DNA of 51,656 bases from Limosilactobacillus coleohominis 101-4-CHN (GTDB taxonomy: Bacteria > Bacillota > Bacilli > Lactobacillales > Lactobacillaceae), in assembly GCF_000161935.1 (NCBI RefSeq), contig NZ_GG698806.1, positions 29,523 through 81,178 of the forward strand. Direction: 5' to 3'. The notes under the pieces are model-generated. The model was not told where the DNA came from. It did no database searches and worked only from the letters and a program-made list of their open reading frames with translations. A program made the translations under genes and the position numbers. Position 1 is the stretch's first letter, and each line of letters starts with the position of its first letter. Positions 10,656 to 18,840 of this stretch are shown here, piece after piece.

Positions 10656-12101
10656 TTATAGTTGATCAATAAATCGTTGCCATCCTGCGTTGCCCGCGTC
10701 ATCATTTTTAAATACTCCGGCATCCGCTAGCACGTCAGAAAATACTTGAGCCACTTCTTCCTGAAGCACCTCATCCACATTGGCAGCGGTAATCTCCCGT
10801 CGTGCCTGAACAGCTTTCGCCCATGGCAGGTGACTATCAGCAATTTGATTATCCTGACCAAGCCAGAATTTTTTGACTTCTGCTAATTCATCCTTCAACC
10901 GGGATGGTAAAATGGCCCGTCCCATTACTTCGATCAGGCCAATATTTTCTTTCTTAATGTGCCATAACTCTTCATGTGGATGGAAAATTCCGAGTGGGTA
11001 TTGATCACTAGTGTTATTATCCCGTAAAACCAAATCTAACACAAACTGGTCACCATTACGGTGCATAATTGGGGTCACGGTATGGTGTCGGGTAGCGCCA
11101 TCATCCGCCTTAATCTGCAACTGATCATCACTATAATGGTCCCAACTATTAATGATGTGGGTCCCTAAATTAATTAACGCTAATTCATTGTTACTGATTA
11201 AGCGTAAATCACTCATCGGCCAGTCCACAATCCCCGCCGTTACGTCTGGATAGTCGGTAAAAGAAATTGATTGCCGGAGTTTAGCCTTCATCATTGGAAA
11301 GACGTGCTTACCACCTTGATAATGTTCGTGTGCTAGCATCGAGCCACCAACGATTGGCAAATCTGCGTTGCTACCAACGAAATAATGGGGTAGCTGCTTT
11401 TCAATTTCCACTAAATTAATCAGCGTTTGCTGGTTAATCTTCATCGGTTCGTGCTTGGCATCTAAAAAGATGCAGTGCTCATTAAAGTATGCATATGGTG
11501 AATATTGGAAACCCCACTGTTTGCCGCCAATCATCATCCGGATAATCCGGTGATTACTCCGGGCAGCATGATCAAGGCGGCCCAAGTAGCCTTCATTTTC
11601 CATACACAATGCACATTGCGGATACTTTTTCCCCTTAGCATGGGCAGCCGCCGCAATTGCCTTCGGATCTTTTTCCGGTTTAGATAAATTGATGGTGATC
11701 TCTAGTTGATTACCATCTTGGACCCGCTTGGTAAATTCAATATTGCGCTTAATTGCGGATGCTTTAACGTAATTATTGGTGGTGCACAGTTGATAAAACC
11801 AATTCGTCGCGGTCTGTGGCGACTCCACGTACTTGTTCCAAAACATTGCGTTCACTGCTGCTGGCGTTGGCGTCAGCAGGTCATATAACTGATCACTTAA
11901 GATCTCGCGTGCGGTTGGTCCATCATCAATCTTCTTACGTTGAACAGCTAGATCAACTAATTGATCGACAACCGGACGTTGATCATCATCCACGTCCGCG
12001 TCACCAACTAATGCTCGCACCTTATTCATTACATAGGTCTGGTCCAACGGTGCAAACCGGCCACTGGCAATGGCTTGTTTAGCAAACTTTTCAAATAACA
12101 T
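10656..12101 (-). CDS. galT: UDP-glucose-hexose-1-phosphate uridylyltransferase GalT (class II)
   Basis: Leloir pathway enzyme that transfers UMP from UDP-glucose to galactose-1-phosphate, giving UDP-galactose and glucose-1-phosphate. The 481-residue length and absence of the short E. coli-type architecture mark it as the class II form found in Firmicutes. The probable active-site segment is GGSMLAHEHYQGGKH in the middle of the protein; the Cys pair in YPQCALCMENEGY is also visible. It follows galK with a 15-bp gap and precedes galR with an 18-bp gap, so the three are one operon. No galE or galM lies in the window. Confidence 0.95.
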   Translation of the reverse strand: MLFEKFAKQAIASGRFAPLDQTYVMNKVRALVGDADVDDDQRPVVDQLVDLAVQRKKIDDGPTAREILSDQLYDLLTPTPAAVNAMFWNKYVESPQTATNWFYQLCTTNNYVKASAIKRNIEFTKRVQDGNQLEITINLSKPEKDPKAIAAAAHAKGKKYPQCALCMENEGYLGRLDHAARSNHRIIRMMIGGKQWGFQYSPYAYFNEHCIFLDAKHEPMKINQQTLINLVEIEKQLPHYFVGSNADLPIVGGSMLAHEHYQGGKHVFPMMKAKLRQSISFTDYPDVTAGIVDWPMSDLRLISNNELALINLGTHIINSWDHYSDDQLQIKADDGATRHHTVTPIMHRNGDQFVLDLVLRDNNTSDQYPLGIFHPHEELWHIKKENIGLIEVMGRAILPSRLKDELAEVKKFWLGQDNQIADSHLPWAKAVQARREITAANVDEVLQEEVAQVFSDVLADAGVFKNDDAGNAGWQRFIDQL

Positions 12102-12116
12102 TCTGATTCGCGCTCC

Positions 12117-13286
12117 TTAGTTTAATTGTCGCGGTCCATCAACAATTTCAACATCAAAGAAACTAGCATCATAGCCAACTTTATTACGGTATTCTTCGCC
12201 AACCTGCTGTTTCAAGTTTTCAACTTGGTCCTTCTTGACTAGCGCAATGGCACTTCCTGCAAAACCGCCACCAATCATTCGAGCTCCAGCTACTCCCGGA
12301 AGCTGCCAAGCTGTGTTTACTAGTGTATCCAGTTCACAACTGGAAACTTCATAGTCGTATGCTAATGAAACGTGAGAAGCATTAATCAGCCGCCCGAGAC
12401 GTTCCATATCATTCACCTGCATTGCCTTTGTAGCTTCACGTGTCCGTTCATTTTCCGTGACAACATGCCGTACCCGCCGGATCAACACTGCATCATTAAT
12501 TAAATAGTCATACGCTTCAAAGGTCTTAAAATCGAGATCACTAAGTGACGTAATGCCTAGCTTCTGTTGTAAAAGATGCAGTGCTTCCTGACTTTGCTTA
12601 ACTCGTTCATTGTAGGCGGAATTAGCTAATGAATGTTTTTTATTAGTGCTCATAATTACCAAGGTATAGTTCGGATCATCCATTGACTTATACTGATAAC
12701 TCAATGTTGCGCTGTTTAGTAAAACGGCCTGATCCTTCTTGCCCATCCGGACAGCAAACTGATCCATGATTCCGGAACGCAGCCCTAAAAAGTCATTTTC
12801 TGTCCGCTGACCTAGCTTAGCCAGTTCAATATTGCTGACAGGTAAATTAAATTCATCCTTTAAGACTTCCCCCATCAGCATTTCGATGGACGCCGATGAT
12901 GATAGTCCCGAACCATACGGTAGATTACCATAGATATAAAGACTAAATCCCTTATCAATGAGGTAGCCTTCATGTCGTAAATAAGCGAGCATCCCCTTCG
13001 GATAATTAGCCCACTGTTCCGAATCCTTCACAATTGGATAACGGTCCGTCACGGGGAATGAAACAATTTCACCCTTAATATTTTCAGAGTATAGCTCCAC
13101 TTTATCGTCATCGCGTGGCGCAAAGACCCCGTAAGTTCCTAAGCTAATCGCACACGGCATTGATAAACCATCATTATAATCAGTGTGTTCACCAATCAGG
13201 TTAATTCGTCCCGGTGAGAAGAAAATATCCTTTCCGGGGCGGTGAAATACTTTTTGGAATCCATCCAGTAACGCTTGCTTTTCCAT
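12117..13286 (-). CDS. galK: Galactokinase GalK
   Basis: A GHMP-family kinase of 389 residues that phosphorylates alpha-D-galactose at C1 with ATP. The galactokinase signature GRINLIGEHTDY (26-37), the GHMP ATP loop LPYGSGLSSSAS (122-133) and the C-terminal GGGFAGSAIAL motif are all present. It is the first gene of the minus-strand gal/lac cluster. GGAGG lies 6 nt before the ATG. The promoter (TTGACC-17-TACCAT) and an 18-bp palindromic operator lie immediately upstream, which explains galactose induction. Confidence 0.97.
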   Translation of the reverse strand: MEKQALLDGFQKVFHRPGKDIFFSPGRINLIGEHTDYNDGLSMPCAISLGTYGVFAPRDDDKVELYSENIKGEIVSFPVTDRYPIVKDSEQWANYPKGMLAYLRHEGYLIDKGFSLYIYGNLPYGSGLSSSASIEMLMGEVLKDEFNLPVSNIELAKLGQRTENDFLGLRSGIMDQFAVRMGKKDQAVLLNSATLSYQYKSMDDPNYTLVIMSTNKKHSLANSAYNERVKQSQEALHLLQQKLGITSLSDLDFKTFEAYDYLINDAVLIRRVRHVVTENERTREATKAMQVNDMERLGRLINASHVSLAYDYEVSSCELDTLVNTAWQLPGVAGARMIGGGFAGSAIALVKKDQVENLKQQVGEEYRNKVGYDASFFDVEIVDGPRQLN

Positions 13287-13319
13287 GAGCAGCCTCCGTT
13301 TTCAGTTTAGTAAAGTTCA

Positions 13320-13370
13320 TTAGTAAAATTTTACTAAACTCATGGTAAACCTTTTTGTAAAATTGGTCAA
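13320..13370 (-). promoter_or_regulatory. galK promoter and GalR-type operator
   Basis: On the minus strand, TTGACC (13365-13370), 17 bp and TACCAT (13342-13347) form the promoter. Just downstream is the perfect palindrome TTAGTAAAATTTTACTAA (13320-13337); a partial copy TTTAGTAAAG sits at about 13306. This placement would block initiation when the repressor is bound. Confidence 0.75.
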
Positions 13371-13380
13371 CGTCCTTTAT

Positions 13381-13396
13381 TGTTTCACGTGAAACA
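13381..13396. other. Perfect parS-type centromere site
   Basis: TGTTTCACGTGAAACA is a perfect 16-bp palindrome and matches the bacterial chromosomal parS consensus (TGTTNCACGTGAAACA), the ParB/Spo0J binding site. It lies in the intergenic region between the divergent galK and esterase genes, about 10 bp upstream of the galK -35. Confidence 0.85.
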
Positions 13397-13445
13397 CGAT
13401 TCATTAATGCGCTACAATAGGTTTAAAAAGTAAGGAGTTCAAACA

Positions 13446-14387
13446 ATGAAGTTTTCTGCAAACGCAATCGTGGAACAAACCCACCTCACCGGTCGGTGGT
13501 TTATCCATGATCATTTTTTAATGTCACCACTATTAGGTGCTTCATTAAATTTCACAATTCGTAATAGTGCTTCTTTGTCCATCCAAACGGTAATTAATGC
13601 TAACCCCCTTTCTCCTAGCCAGTTCTTTACCTGCCGGATTGATAACGGTCCTTGGCACCGCTGGCCTGCTTCAGATAAAAGTATGACGTTATCATTTTCG
13701 CCAGTCTGCCACCAAATCTGTATTATGACTGGTGGAAACTGTGATCTTGATGATGTTTGGAATAAAAATGAAGTGTTCACGATTGCCGGGATGACGGTCG
13801 ATGATTCGGCTACCATTCAGCCACTTGCTAAATCCACCCGCGTTCTTGTCCTTGGTGATTCCATTACGGCGGGGTGTTGGGTTGATGGTAAACATGCTAG
13901 CGTCGACTACCGTCCGGAAAGTAACTACTTGGCAGTTGCACAAGACCTCCTTCCCCAAATTGAAATTCACCGGGTGGCTTATTCGGCGGCTGGAGTACTA
14001 CGACCAGGAACCGGAAACGTTCCACCAGCTCAGACTTGGCTCACTCAGTTGAATGCTCAACTCGCGGCACCAACGAAGCCATTTAATTTAGTAATCATTG
14101 CTTTAGGGGTTAACGACCGGCGCTTCTCCACCAGCGAATTTCGTCAGGCATATACTAAATACGTCAAAACAGTTCAACAACGTTATCATTGTCCAGTCGC
14201 ATTAATGGTGCCCTTCTTACAAAGCTTTGCTCAGGAAATCAAAACGATTGGTCAGGAAATAAAGATTCCGGTAATACCAACTGTCGACTGGTGTTCAGAA
14301 ACAGTTGATGGACTGCACCCTAGCCGCCGTGGTTCGTTGACGGCTGGGCAACATTTTGCACAGGCCCTTTTGCAACTGGTACAATAA
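13446..14387 (+). CDS. SGNH/GDSL-family esterase (carbohydrate esterase type)
   Basis: A 313-residue cytoplasmic hydrolase with a beta-sandwich-like N-terminal domain (about 1-120) followed by an SGNH domain. Block I is VLGDSITAG with Ser139, block III is GVND (221-224), and block V is VDGLHPS with Asp288 and His291, so the catalytic triad is intact. The two-domain layout resembles CE2-like and acetyl-xylan-esterase-like SGNH proteins that remove O-acetyl groups from sugars; the substrate is unknown. There is no signal peptide, so it would act on imported material. AAGGAG precedes the ATG. First gene of a plus-strand operon with a phosphatase-like and a PEBP-family protein. Confidence 0.85.
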   Translation: MKFSANAIVEQTHLTGRWFIHDHFLMSPLLGASLNFTIRNSASLSIQTVINANPLSPSQFFTCRIDNGPWHRWPASDKSMTLSFSPVCHQICIMTGGNCDLDDVWNKNEVFTIAGMTVDDSATIQPLAKSTRVLVLGDSITAGCWVDGKHASVDYRPESNYLAVAQDLLPQIEIHRVAYSAAGVLRPGTGNVPPAQTWLTQLNAQLAAPTKPFNLVIIALGVNDRRFSTSEFRQAYTKYVKTVQQRYHCPVALMVPFLQSFAQEIKTIGQEIKIPVIPTVDWCSETVDGLHPSRRGSLTAGQHFAQALLQLVQ

Positions 14388-14411
14388 GGGAAACAGAAAG
14401 GAAGTGATCAA

Positions 14412-15200
14412 TTGGCCCACGAACGAATTATCCCATTATTAAACACCCATAATTTTCGGGATCTCGGTGGTTACCCGACCGTTAATGGTCAAACCGTCAA
14501 ATGGGGAAAGATTTTTCGCTCTGATAAACTTAGTCAACTTTCCGACCAAGATCAACAGCAGCTCACTACGCTAGTAATTCAAACAGACATTGACCTGCGC
14601 TCCAAAGAAGAAATTACTGCTGCTCCAGATCAGCTTCCTGACCACATTGAATACTTATCGAACCCAATTTTCCAACGAGATGTGACCGATTCATCAAAGA
14701 GCGTCGACGGACTCAGCAATGAGTTACGGAGCAACCCGCTCGCTGGCCGTCAGCACATGCAAGCGGTCTACCATGATATGATGACCAGTCAGCACGCTGC
14801 CAATGCCTTTCATGCTATCTTTGCGCAACTGTTAACCGTCAACGAAGACCGGAGCATTCTTTTTCATTGCACCGCTGGTAAAGATCGAACGGGAATGAGC
14901 GCCTACCTAATTCTTCGGGCGCTGGGGGTCAGTGCAGAAATTGCTAAAAAGGATTACTTGCTAACTAATACAGCCCTGAAGAATTTTCTAAACGGTCGCC
15001 AGGCAATGTTACGCGCGGCACAACGCCCAATGACACTCATTGATAACTACACCGCGTTATGGACCGCTGATCCGAGCTACCTTGAAGCGGCTCGTCAGGT
15101 GATTAAAGAACAGTATGGTAATATCAACAACTATCTCAGTTCCGCGGTTGGTCTCACTAAAAATGACCGCGCAGATTTACAAAAACTGTATCTAAATTAA
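14412..15200 (+). CDS. Tyrosine-protein phosphatase-like protein
   Basis: A 262-residue protein of the bacterial tyrosine/lipid phosphatase family (Y_phosphatase3; relatives of LptpA and Lip-A type enzymes). It starts NTHNFRDLGGY (11-21), typical of the family, and carries the CX5R P-loop HCTAGKDRTG (152-161) with nucleophile Cys153 and Arg159; the KDRT form is shared with phosphoinositide-active members. The start is TTG, chosen because AAAGGAAG lies just upstream and no ATG with a ribosome site is near. It follows the esterase by 24 bp and is probably co-transcribed. Whether it acts on protein, lipid or another phosphate is not visible. Confidence 0.87.
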   Translation: MAHERIIPLLNTHNFRDLGGYPTVNGQTVKWGKIFRSDKLSQLSDQDQQQLTTLVIQTDIDLRSKEEITAAPDQLPDHIEYLSNPIFQRDVTDSSKSVDGLSNELRSNPLAGRQHMQAVYHDMMTSQHAANAFHAIFAQLLTVNEDRSILFHCTAGKDRTGMSAYLILRALGVSAEIAKKDYLLTNTALKNFLNGRQAMLRAAQRPMTLIDNYTALWTADPSYLEAARQVIKEQYGNINNYLSSAVGLTKNDRADLQKLYLN

Positions 15201-15217
15201 TTAAGGAGGTTGGAAAA

Positions 15218-15721
15218 ATGAAAATTAATGTACCACTTGAAAATGGTCTCCTACCCGACCGATACGGGAAGTTTGCTCCAGCGGGCAATAAGTCAGCAGG
15301 GCAACCGGTAACGTCATTTCCGATTAAAATCAGTGACGCACCTGCTACAACCAAAGCATATGCAATCGTAATGGTCGATTATGATTCCATTCCAGTTTGC
15401 GGATTTACCTGGATCCACTGGATCGCAACCAATATTCCCGGTGATTGGCAAGAAATTCCAGAAAATGCTAGTTTGGAACTCAAAGACCGGTTCATTCAAG
15501 GAAAAAATAGTAATGCCAGTCGGTTCGTGAATGGGCAACCGCAAACCGGATATACTGGTCCGACACCACCAGACCAGACACATAATTACCAATTAACCGT
15601 TTATGCCCTTGATCAAATTTTGCCGTTAAAAAACGGTTATTGGTTGAATGAATTTCTTCAGGATGCTGAAGGTCACATTGTTGATGAAGCCACCATCCAG
15701 CTACCATCACGTGCAAATTAA
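15218..15721 (+). CDS. YbhB/YbcL family (PEBP) protein
   Basis: A 167-residue phosphatidylethanolamine-binding-protein-fold protein of the YbhB/YbcL (Raf kinase inhibitor-like) family. Characteristic pieces are the DYDSIPVCGFTWIHWIATNI segment and a later YTGPTPPDQTHNY motif (GPxPP followed by H-Y), which line the anion-binding pocket in known structures. Bacterial members have no settled function. AAGGAGG precedes the ATG. It lies 17 bp after the phosphatase-like gene, within the same operon. Confidence 0.92.
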   Translation: MKINVPLENGLLPDRYGKFAPAGNKSAGQPVTSFPIKISDAPATTKAYAIVMVDYDSIPVCGFTWIHWIATNIPGDWQEIPENASLELKDRFIQGKNSNASRFVNGQPQTGYTGPTPPDQTHNYQLTVYALDQILPLKNGYWLNEFLQDAEGHIVDEATIQLPSRAN

Positions 15722-15737
15722 TAAAGGAAGTGAGATT

Positions 15738-15962
15738 ATGGAAACTAGAATTTTCTTTAACCCGGGTGATTCAATTGCCAACATTCACGATTACAACGAA
15801 GCCGTCCGGAAAGGACAAATTTTTAAAAAAGAACGTAAAGTCGACGACCTGGTAATTGCTAAGGATAAGGACAATGAAGAATACGCCATCTTTTACGCCC
15901 GTGACGCGAAGCAAGAACCGCATAATTCTACTAAGGCATACGAAATCAAAAAACACGTTTAG
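15738..15962 (+). CDS. Small conserved-looking hypothetical protein
   Basis: A 74-residue charged protein beginning METRIFF, with no membrane segment. The longer open frame extends upstream into the PEBP gene, but AAAGGAAGTGAG lies just before this ATG, so I place the start here. The 16-bp gap to the preceding gene and the terminator behind it make it the last gene of the esterase-phosphatase-PEBP operon. I do not recognise its family. Confidence 0.7.
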   Translation: METRIFFNPGDSIANIHDYNEAVRKGQIFKKERKVDDLVIAKDKDNEEYAIFYARDAKQEPHNSTKAYEIKKHV

Positions 15963-15976
15963 TTAGCCTACGCACA

Positions 15977-16018
15977 AAAATGCCGCCCAGTTCGTGGAAT
16001 CCGGACTGAGCGGCATTT
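15977..16018. terminator. Bidirectional terminator between convergent operons
   Basis: AAAATGCCGC-C-CAGT pairs with ACTG-A-GCGGCATTTT around a 12-nt loop. A- and T-runs on both sides allow it to serve the plus-strand operon and the minus-strand ABC importer. Confidence 0.85.
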
Positions 16019-16045
16019 TCTGTTCACAGAGAAGCAATATAATCT

Positions 16046-16780
16046 CTAAAATTTCATAGCGGCTAAAAATTCTTGAATGCGTTTCGTTGGTTGATTAAAG
16101 AACTGTTCACTAGCACCCGCAAATTCAATCTGACCGTCTTCAACAAAGACAATCTGGTCAGCAACCTTGCGTGCGAAGTCCATATTGTGGGTCACCACAA
16201 TCATTGAATGACCCTGCTTAGCTAAATCTTGCAGCACCCGTAAAATCTGGGCCTCTAGTTCAGGATCAAGGGCACTTGTTGGCTCATCAAATAAAATAAA
16301 TGAGGTATCGAGAGCTAATGCCCGACAAATGGAAACCCGCTGTTGCTGGCCACCGGAAAGTTGGTTTGGATAACGGTTAGCAACGTCATCTAAGCCGACC
16401 TGTTGGAGCAGTTGGTGTGCCTTTTTCTCAGCAGTCGCGCGACTAACCCCCTTCACGTAGATCGGACCTTCCGTAATATTCTCCAGAATCGTCAGATTTG
16501 GAAATAAGTTCCAACTCTGGAAAACCATGGCTGTTTGGCGACGCATTTGTAAAATTTCTTTATTGGATAAATCTTGTGCATAATCCAGTTTTGAATCGCC
16601 AATTTCTAACGTTCCAGACTGTGGTCGTTCAAGCAGGTTAATTGCCCGGAGTAACGTTGATTTCCCCGCGCCAGATGGCCCGAGAATAACTGTTGTTTGA
16701 TGATCAGGGAATTCAACGCTGACGTCATTCAAGGCGTGATGATTTTGATATTGTTTATCAACATGACTTAGTTTAATCAT
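16046..16780 (-). CDS. Polar amino acid ABC importer, ATP-binding protein
   Basis: A 244-residue GlnQ/TcyC-type ATPase. Walker [10 protein letters not shown] (35-43), signature LSGGQQQR, Walker [13 protein letters not shown] and the switch His in VTHNMDF are complete. It powers uptake of a polar amino acid together with the adjacent permease (3-bp gap upstream) and the lipoprotein 17540-18337. The substrate is probably cystine by overall similarity to TcyABC-type systems, but glutamine or arginine cannot be excluded. Confidence 0.92.
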   Translation of the reverse strand: MIKLSHVDKQYQNHHALNDVSVEFPDHQTTVILGPSGAGKSTLLRAINLLERPQSGTLEIGDSKLDYAQDLSNKEILQMRRQTAMVFQSWNLFPNLTILENITEGPIYVKGVSRATAEKKAHQLLQQVGLDDVANRYPNQLSGGQQQRVSICRALALDTSFILFDEPTSALDPELEAQILRVLQDLAKQGHSMIVVTHNMDFARKVADQIVFVEDGQIEFAGASEQFFNQPTKRIQEFLAAMKF

Positions 16781-16783
16781 TGA

Positions 16784-17479
16784 CTATTCCCCTTCCGCGG
16801 TAATGTAGCGTGATAGCCGTTTTTCCATGTAATATTGCAAAATTGTCAGTAATGAGCAGAAAATAGCATAAACTGCTGCGACAATTGAGTACATCAATAA
16901 CGGTTGATAGTTATGCGAAGCAATTTGCTGACTCACTAAAAACATGTCCGCAATCGTAATCGTACTTGCTAACGACGTATCCTTAACTAGGCCAATAAAA
17001 GAATTCGACAGCGGTGGAATTGCGATCCGGAAAGCTTGGGGAAAGATAATCTTGAATAACACCTGCTGATAGGTCATACCGATAGAATATGCTGCCTCCC
17101 ACTGACTTCGGGGAATAGAACTAATGGCCGCCCGAATCGTTTCTGAGGCGTACGCCCCGGTATTAAGGGAGAAAGTGCAAATACCAGCCGTCCACGCATT
17201 TAATTGCAGGCCAACGTTGGGGAGACCGTAGAAAACAATAAATAATTGAACAATCAGTGGTGTGGAACGGAAAAGCCATACATAAAACGAGAAAATGGCC
17301 TTAAGGAGCTGCCAAAGCCCTTTAACCACTGCATTTCCCCGTGGCTTAGAAGTTTTAATCAGGGCGGTTATCACCGCAATTACCAATCCAATAATGAACG
17401 AGATCACCGCAATCGGAATCGTGTATTTAATGCCGGCCCATAAAATTTCCGGCGTTGTTGATTTGATAATATCCCACAT
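16784..17479 (-). CDS. Polar amino acid ABC importer, permease
   Basis: A 231-residue HisM/TcyB-type permease with about five membrane helices. The EAA loop is visible as AAYSIGMTYQQVLFKIIFPQAFR. The start is placed at the ATG of MWDIIKS because AAAGGGAA lies 7 nt upstream; an in-frame TTG at 17506 falls inside a hairpin and lacks a ribosome site. It is separated from the binding-protein gene by a terminator-like hairpin, which would give more binding protein than permease. Confidence 0.92.
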   Translation of the reverse strand: MWDIIKSTTPEILWAGIKYTIPIAVISFIIGLVIAVITALIKTSKPRGNAVVKGLWQLLKAIFSFYVWLFRSTPLIVQLFIVFYGLPNVGLQLNAWTAGICTFSLNTGAYASETIRAAISSIPRSQWEAAYSIGMTYQQVLFKIIFPQAFRIAIPPLSNSFIGLVKDTSLASTITIADMFLVSQQIASHNYQPLLMYSIVAAVYAIFCSLLTILQYYMEKRLSRYITAEGE

Positions 17480-17498
17480 TTTAATTTCCCTTTTGTAA

Positions 17499-17533
17499 AA
17501 GGCCAAGCTCGTTATAATTGCGATCTTGGCCTT
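17499..17533 (-). terminator. Intercistronic hairpin after the binding-protein gene
   Basis: AAGGCCAAG (17499-17507) pairs with CTTGGCCTT (17525-17533), followed on the minus strand by TTTTA. It most likely acts as a partial terminator or mRNA end stabiliser, setting a high ratio of binding protein to permease and ATPase. Confidence 0.65.
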
Positions 17534-17539
17534 ACTAAT

Positions 17540-18337
17540 TTATTTTTCAGTAATGTTTTCTTGGAAGTATTTATCAGATAACCGCTTCAATGTACCATCC
17601 TTGCGGAGTTCATTCAAAGCCTTATCCGTCTTCTTCTTCAAACCTTTATTATTCTTCGCCATCAAAATTCCAATCTTTTGACTTGGAATCTTGCTCGTTG
17701 GGACCGTCATTTCCTTTAAGTCATCCGCATTATTCGTCCGTTGATAATAAAGGAATGCTTCTTTCGAGTTCATTGCAGCTTGTACCCGACCCTGCCGAAT
17801 TAATGACATTGCAGTCGCAAAGTCTGGTGATGAAACATTGTCACCGCCGAACTTCTTAACGTTATCCGCATTAGCAGTCCCGGTTGCAGCAGCAATCTTT
17901 TTACCCTTAATATCATTAACATTCTTAATGTCGTTATTATCCTTCTTCATGATTAAGGATGTCTTGGAGTAAATATATGGAGTTGAGAACAAGTATGCCT
18001 TCTGACGTTCAGGAGTCATCGCAATGTTGTTGATTGCCATATCAAACTTATGGGAACCAACCCCTGCAATTAACGAATCCCACTTGGTTGGCACAAACTT
18101 AACCTTGTAACCCATCTTCTTAGCTAACGCCCGCGCCATATCCACTTCAAATCCCGTTAGCTTACCATTTTCACGGTACGAATATGGTGCATAGGTTCCT
18201 TCCAACCCAACTGTTAACGTTCCCTTTTTGACTAATTGGGGACTATTACTTGAAGAAGAGCGGCCACAGGCTGCCAGTGCCACCATTGCAAGTAAACTAG
18301 CACCGATCACACTGATTCTTTTGAGCCATTTTTTCAT
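17540..18337 (-). CDS. Amino acid ABC importer, substrate-binding lipoprotein
   Basis: A 265-residue family-3 solute-binding protein. The signal peptide ends in a lipobox (LAACG), so Cys24 would be lipidated and the protein held on the outer face of the membrane. The family signature is visible at GFEVDMARALAKKMGYKVKF. The TWDSL/KFDMAINN pattern and the overall sequence resemble cystine binders (TcyA/BspA class); this assignment is tentative. It is first in the operon, under a strong promoter (TTGACA-17-TAAACT). Confidence 0.9.
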   Translation of the reverse strand: MKKWLKRISVIGASLLAMVALAACGRSSSSNSPQLVKKGTLTVGLEGTYAPYSYRENGKLTGFEVDMARALAKKMGYKVKFVPTKWDSLIAGVGSHKFDMAINNIAMTPERQKAYLFSTPYIYSKTSLIMKKDNNDIKNVNDIKGKKIAAATGTANADNVKKFGGDNVSSPDFATAMSLIRQGRVQAAMNSKEAFLYYQRTNNADDLKEMTVPTSKIPSQKIGILMAKNNKGLKKKTDKALNELRKDGTLKRLSDKYFQENITEK

Positions 18338-18382
18338 TACCGTATTTCCTCCTTGTCGTCGTGCTTACTTTCAATAAGTAAA

Positions 18383-18412
18383 AGTTTACAGACTCTGTTG
18401 ACGATTGTCAAC
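18383..18412 (-). promoter_or_regulatory. Promoter of the amino acid importer with overlapping inverted repeat
   Basis: On the minus strand, TTGACA (18406-18411), 17 bp and TAAACT (18383-18388). The -35 is embedded in the inverted repeat GTTGAC-GATT-GTCAAC (18397-18412), which could bind a repressor. Confidence 0.7.
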
Positions 18413-18428
18413 ATCATTAATCATCTTT

Positions 18429-18758
18429 TTAACGGTGACCAACAATTTTTTGCGCTTCATCCGCAAACCGTTCATCGAGTTCATCCGCATTCTGTTCAAA
18501 GTCACTAACCCAATTATCGCCAATTGGTTGGACTTTGCCGACCTTCCCCCCCATCACATCAGTTACCTCAAGCGTCCCATCATCCAGCATTTTGACATCA
18601 TCATAATGGCCTTCCAATGCTTCGTCCAGGTAACCTTGTAAAATATCCCGGACCGCAGTCGTAATGACTTCTTCCTTGGTTAGCTCGTGGCCGCGGACCT
18701 TCGCCTGCGCAATCTTCATTGCGACTTCTTCCATGTTTTCTGGTACATCCAAACTCAT
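18429..18758 (-). CDS. Hypothetical soluble protein, 109 residues
   Basis: A small acidic protein, helical in its first half (MSLDVPENMEEVAMKIAQAK). No membrane segment, signal peptide or recognised motif. AGGAAAGGTGAG precedes the ATG, and the gene lies alone between the ABC-importer promoter and a divergent dehydrogenase operon. I do not recognise the family. Confidence 0.75.
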   Translation of the reverse strand: MSLDVPENMEEVAMKIAQAKVRGHELTKEEVITTAVRDILQGYLDEALEGHYDDVKMLDDGTLEVTDVMGGKVGKVQPIGDNWVSDFEQNADELDERFADEAQKIVGHR

Positions 18759-18840
18759 CTTTGCTCACCTTTCCTAAAATTGAAATCTTAGGTTTATCAT
18801 ATCATAATAGTAATAACAAACGAACGAGGAGAAGTGAACG

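Noticed and set aside
12433-12448. Further parS candidate in galK
   Set aside because: Only the TTCACGTG core is shared; too many mismatches to TGTTTCACGTGAAACA.
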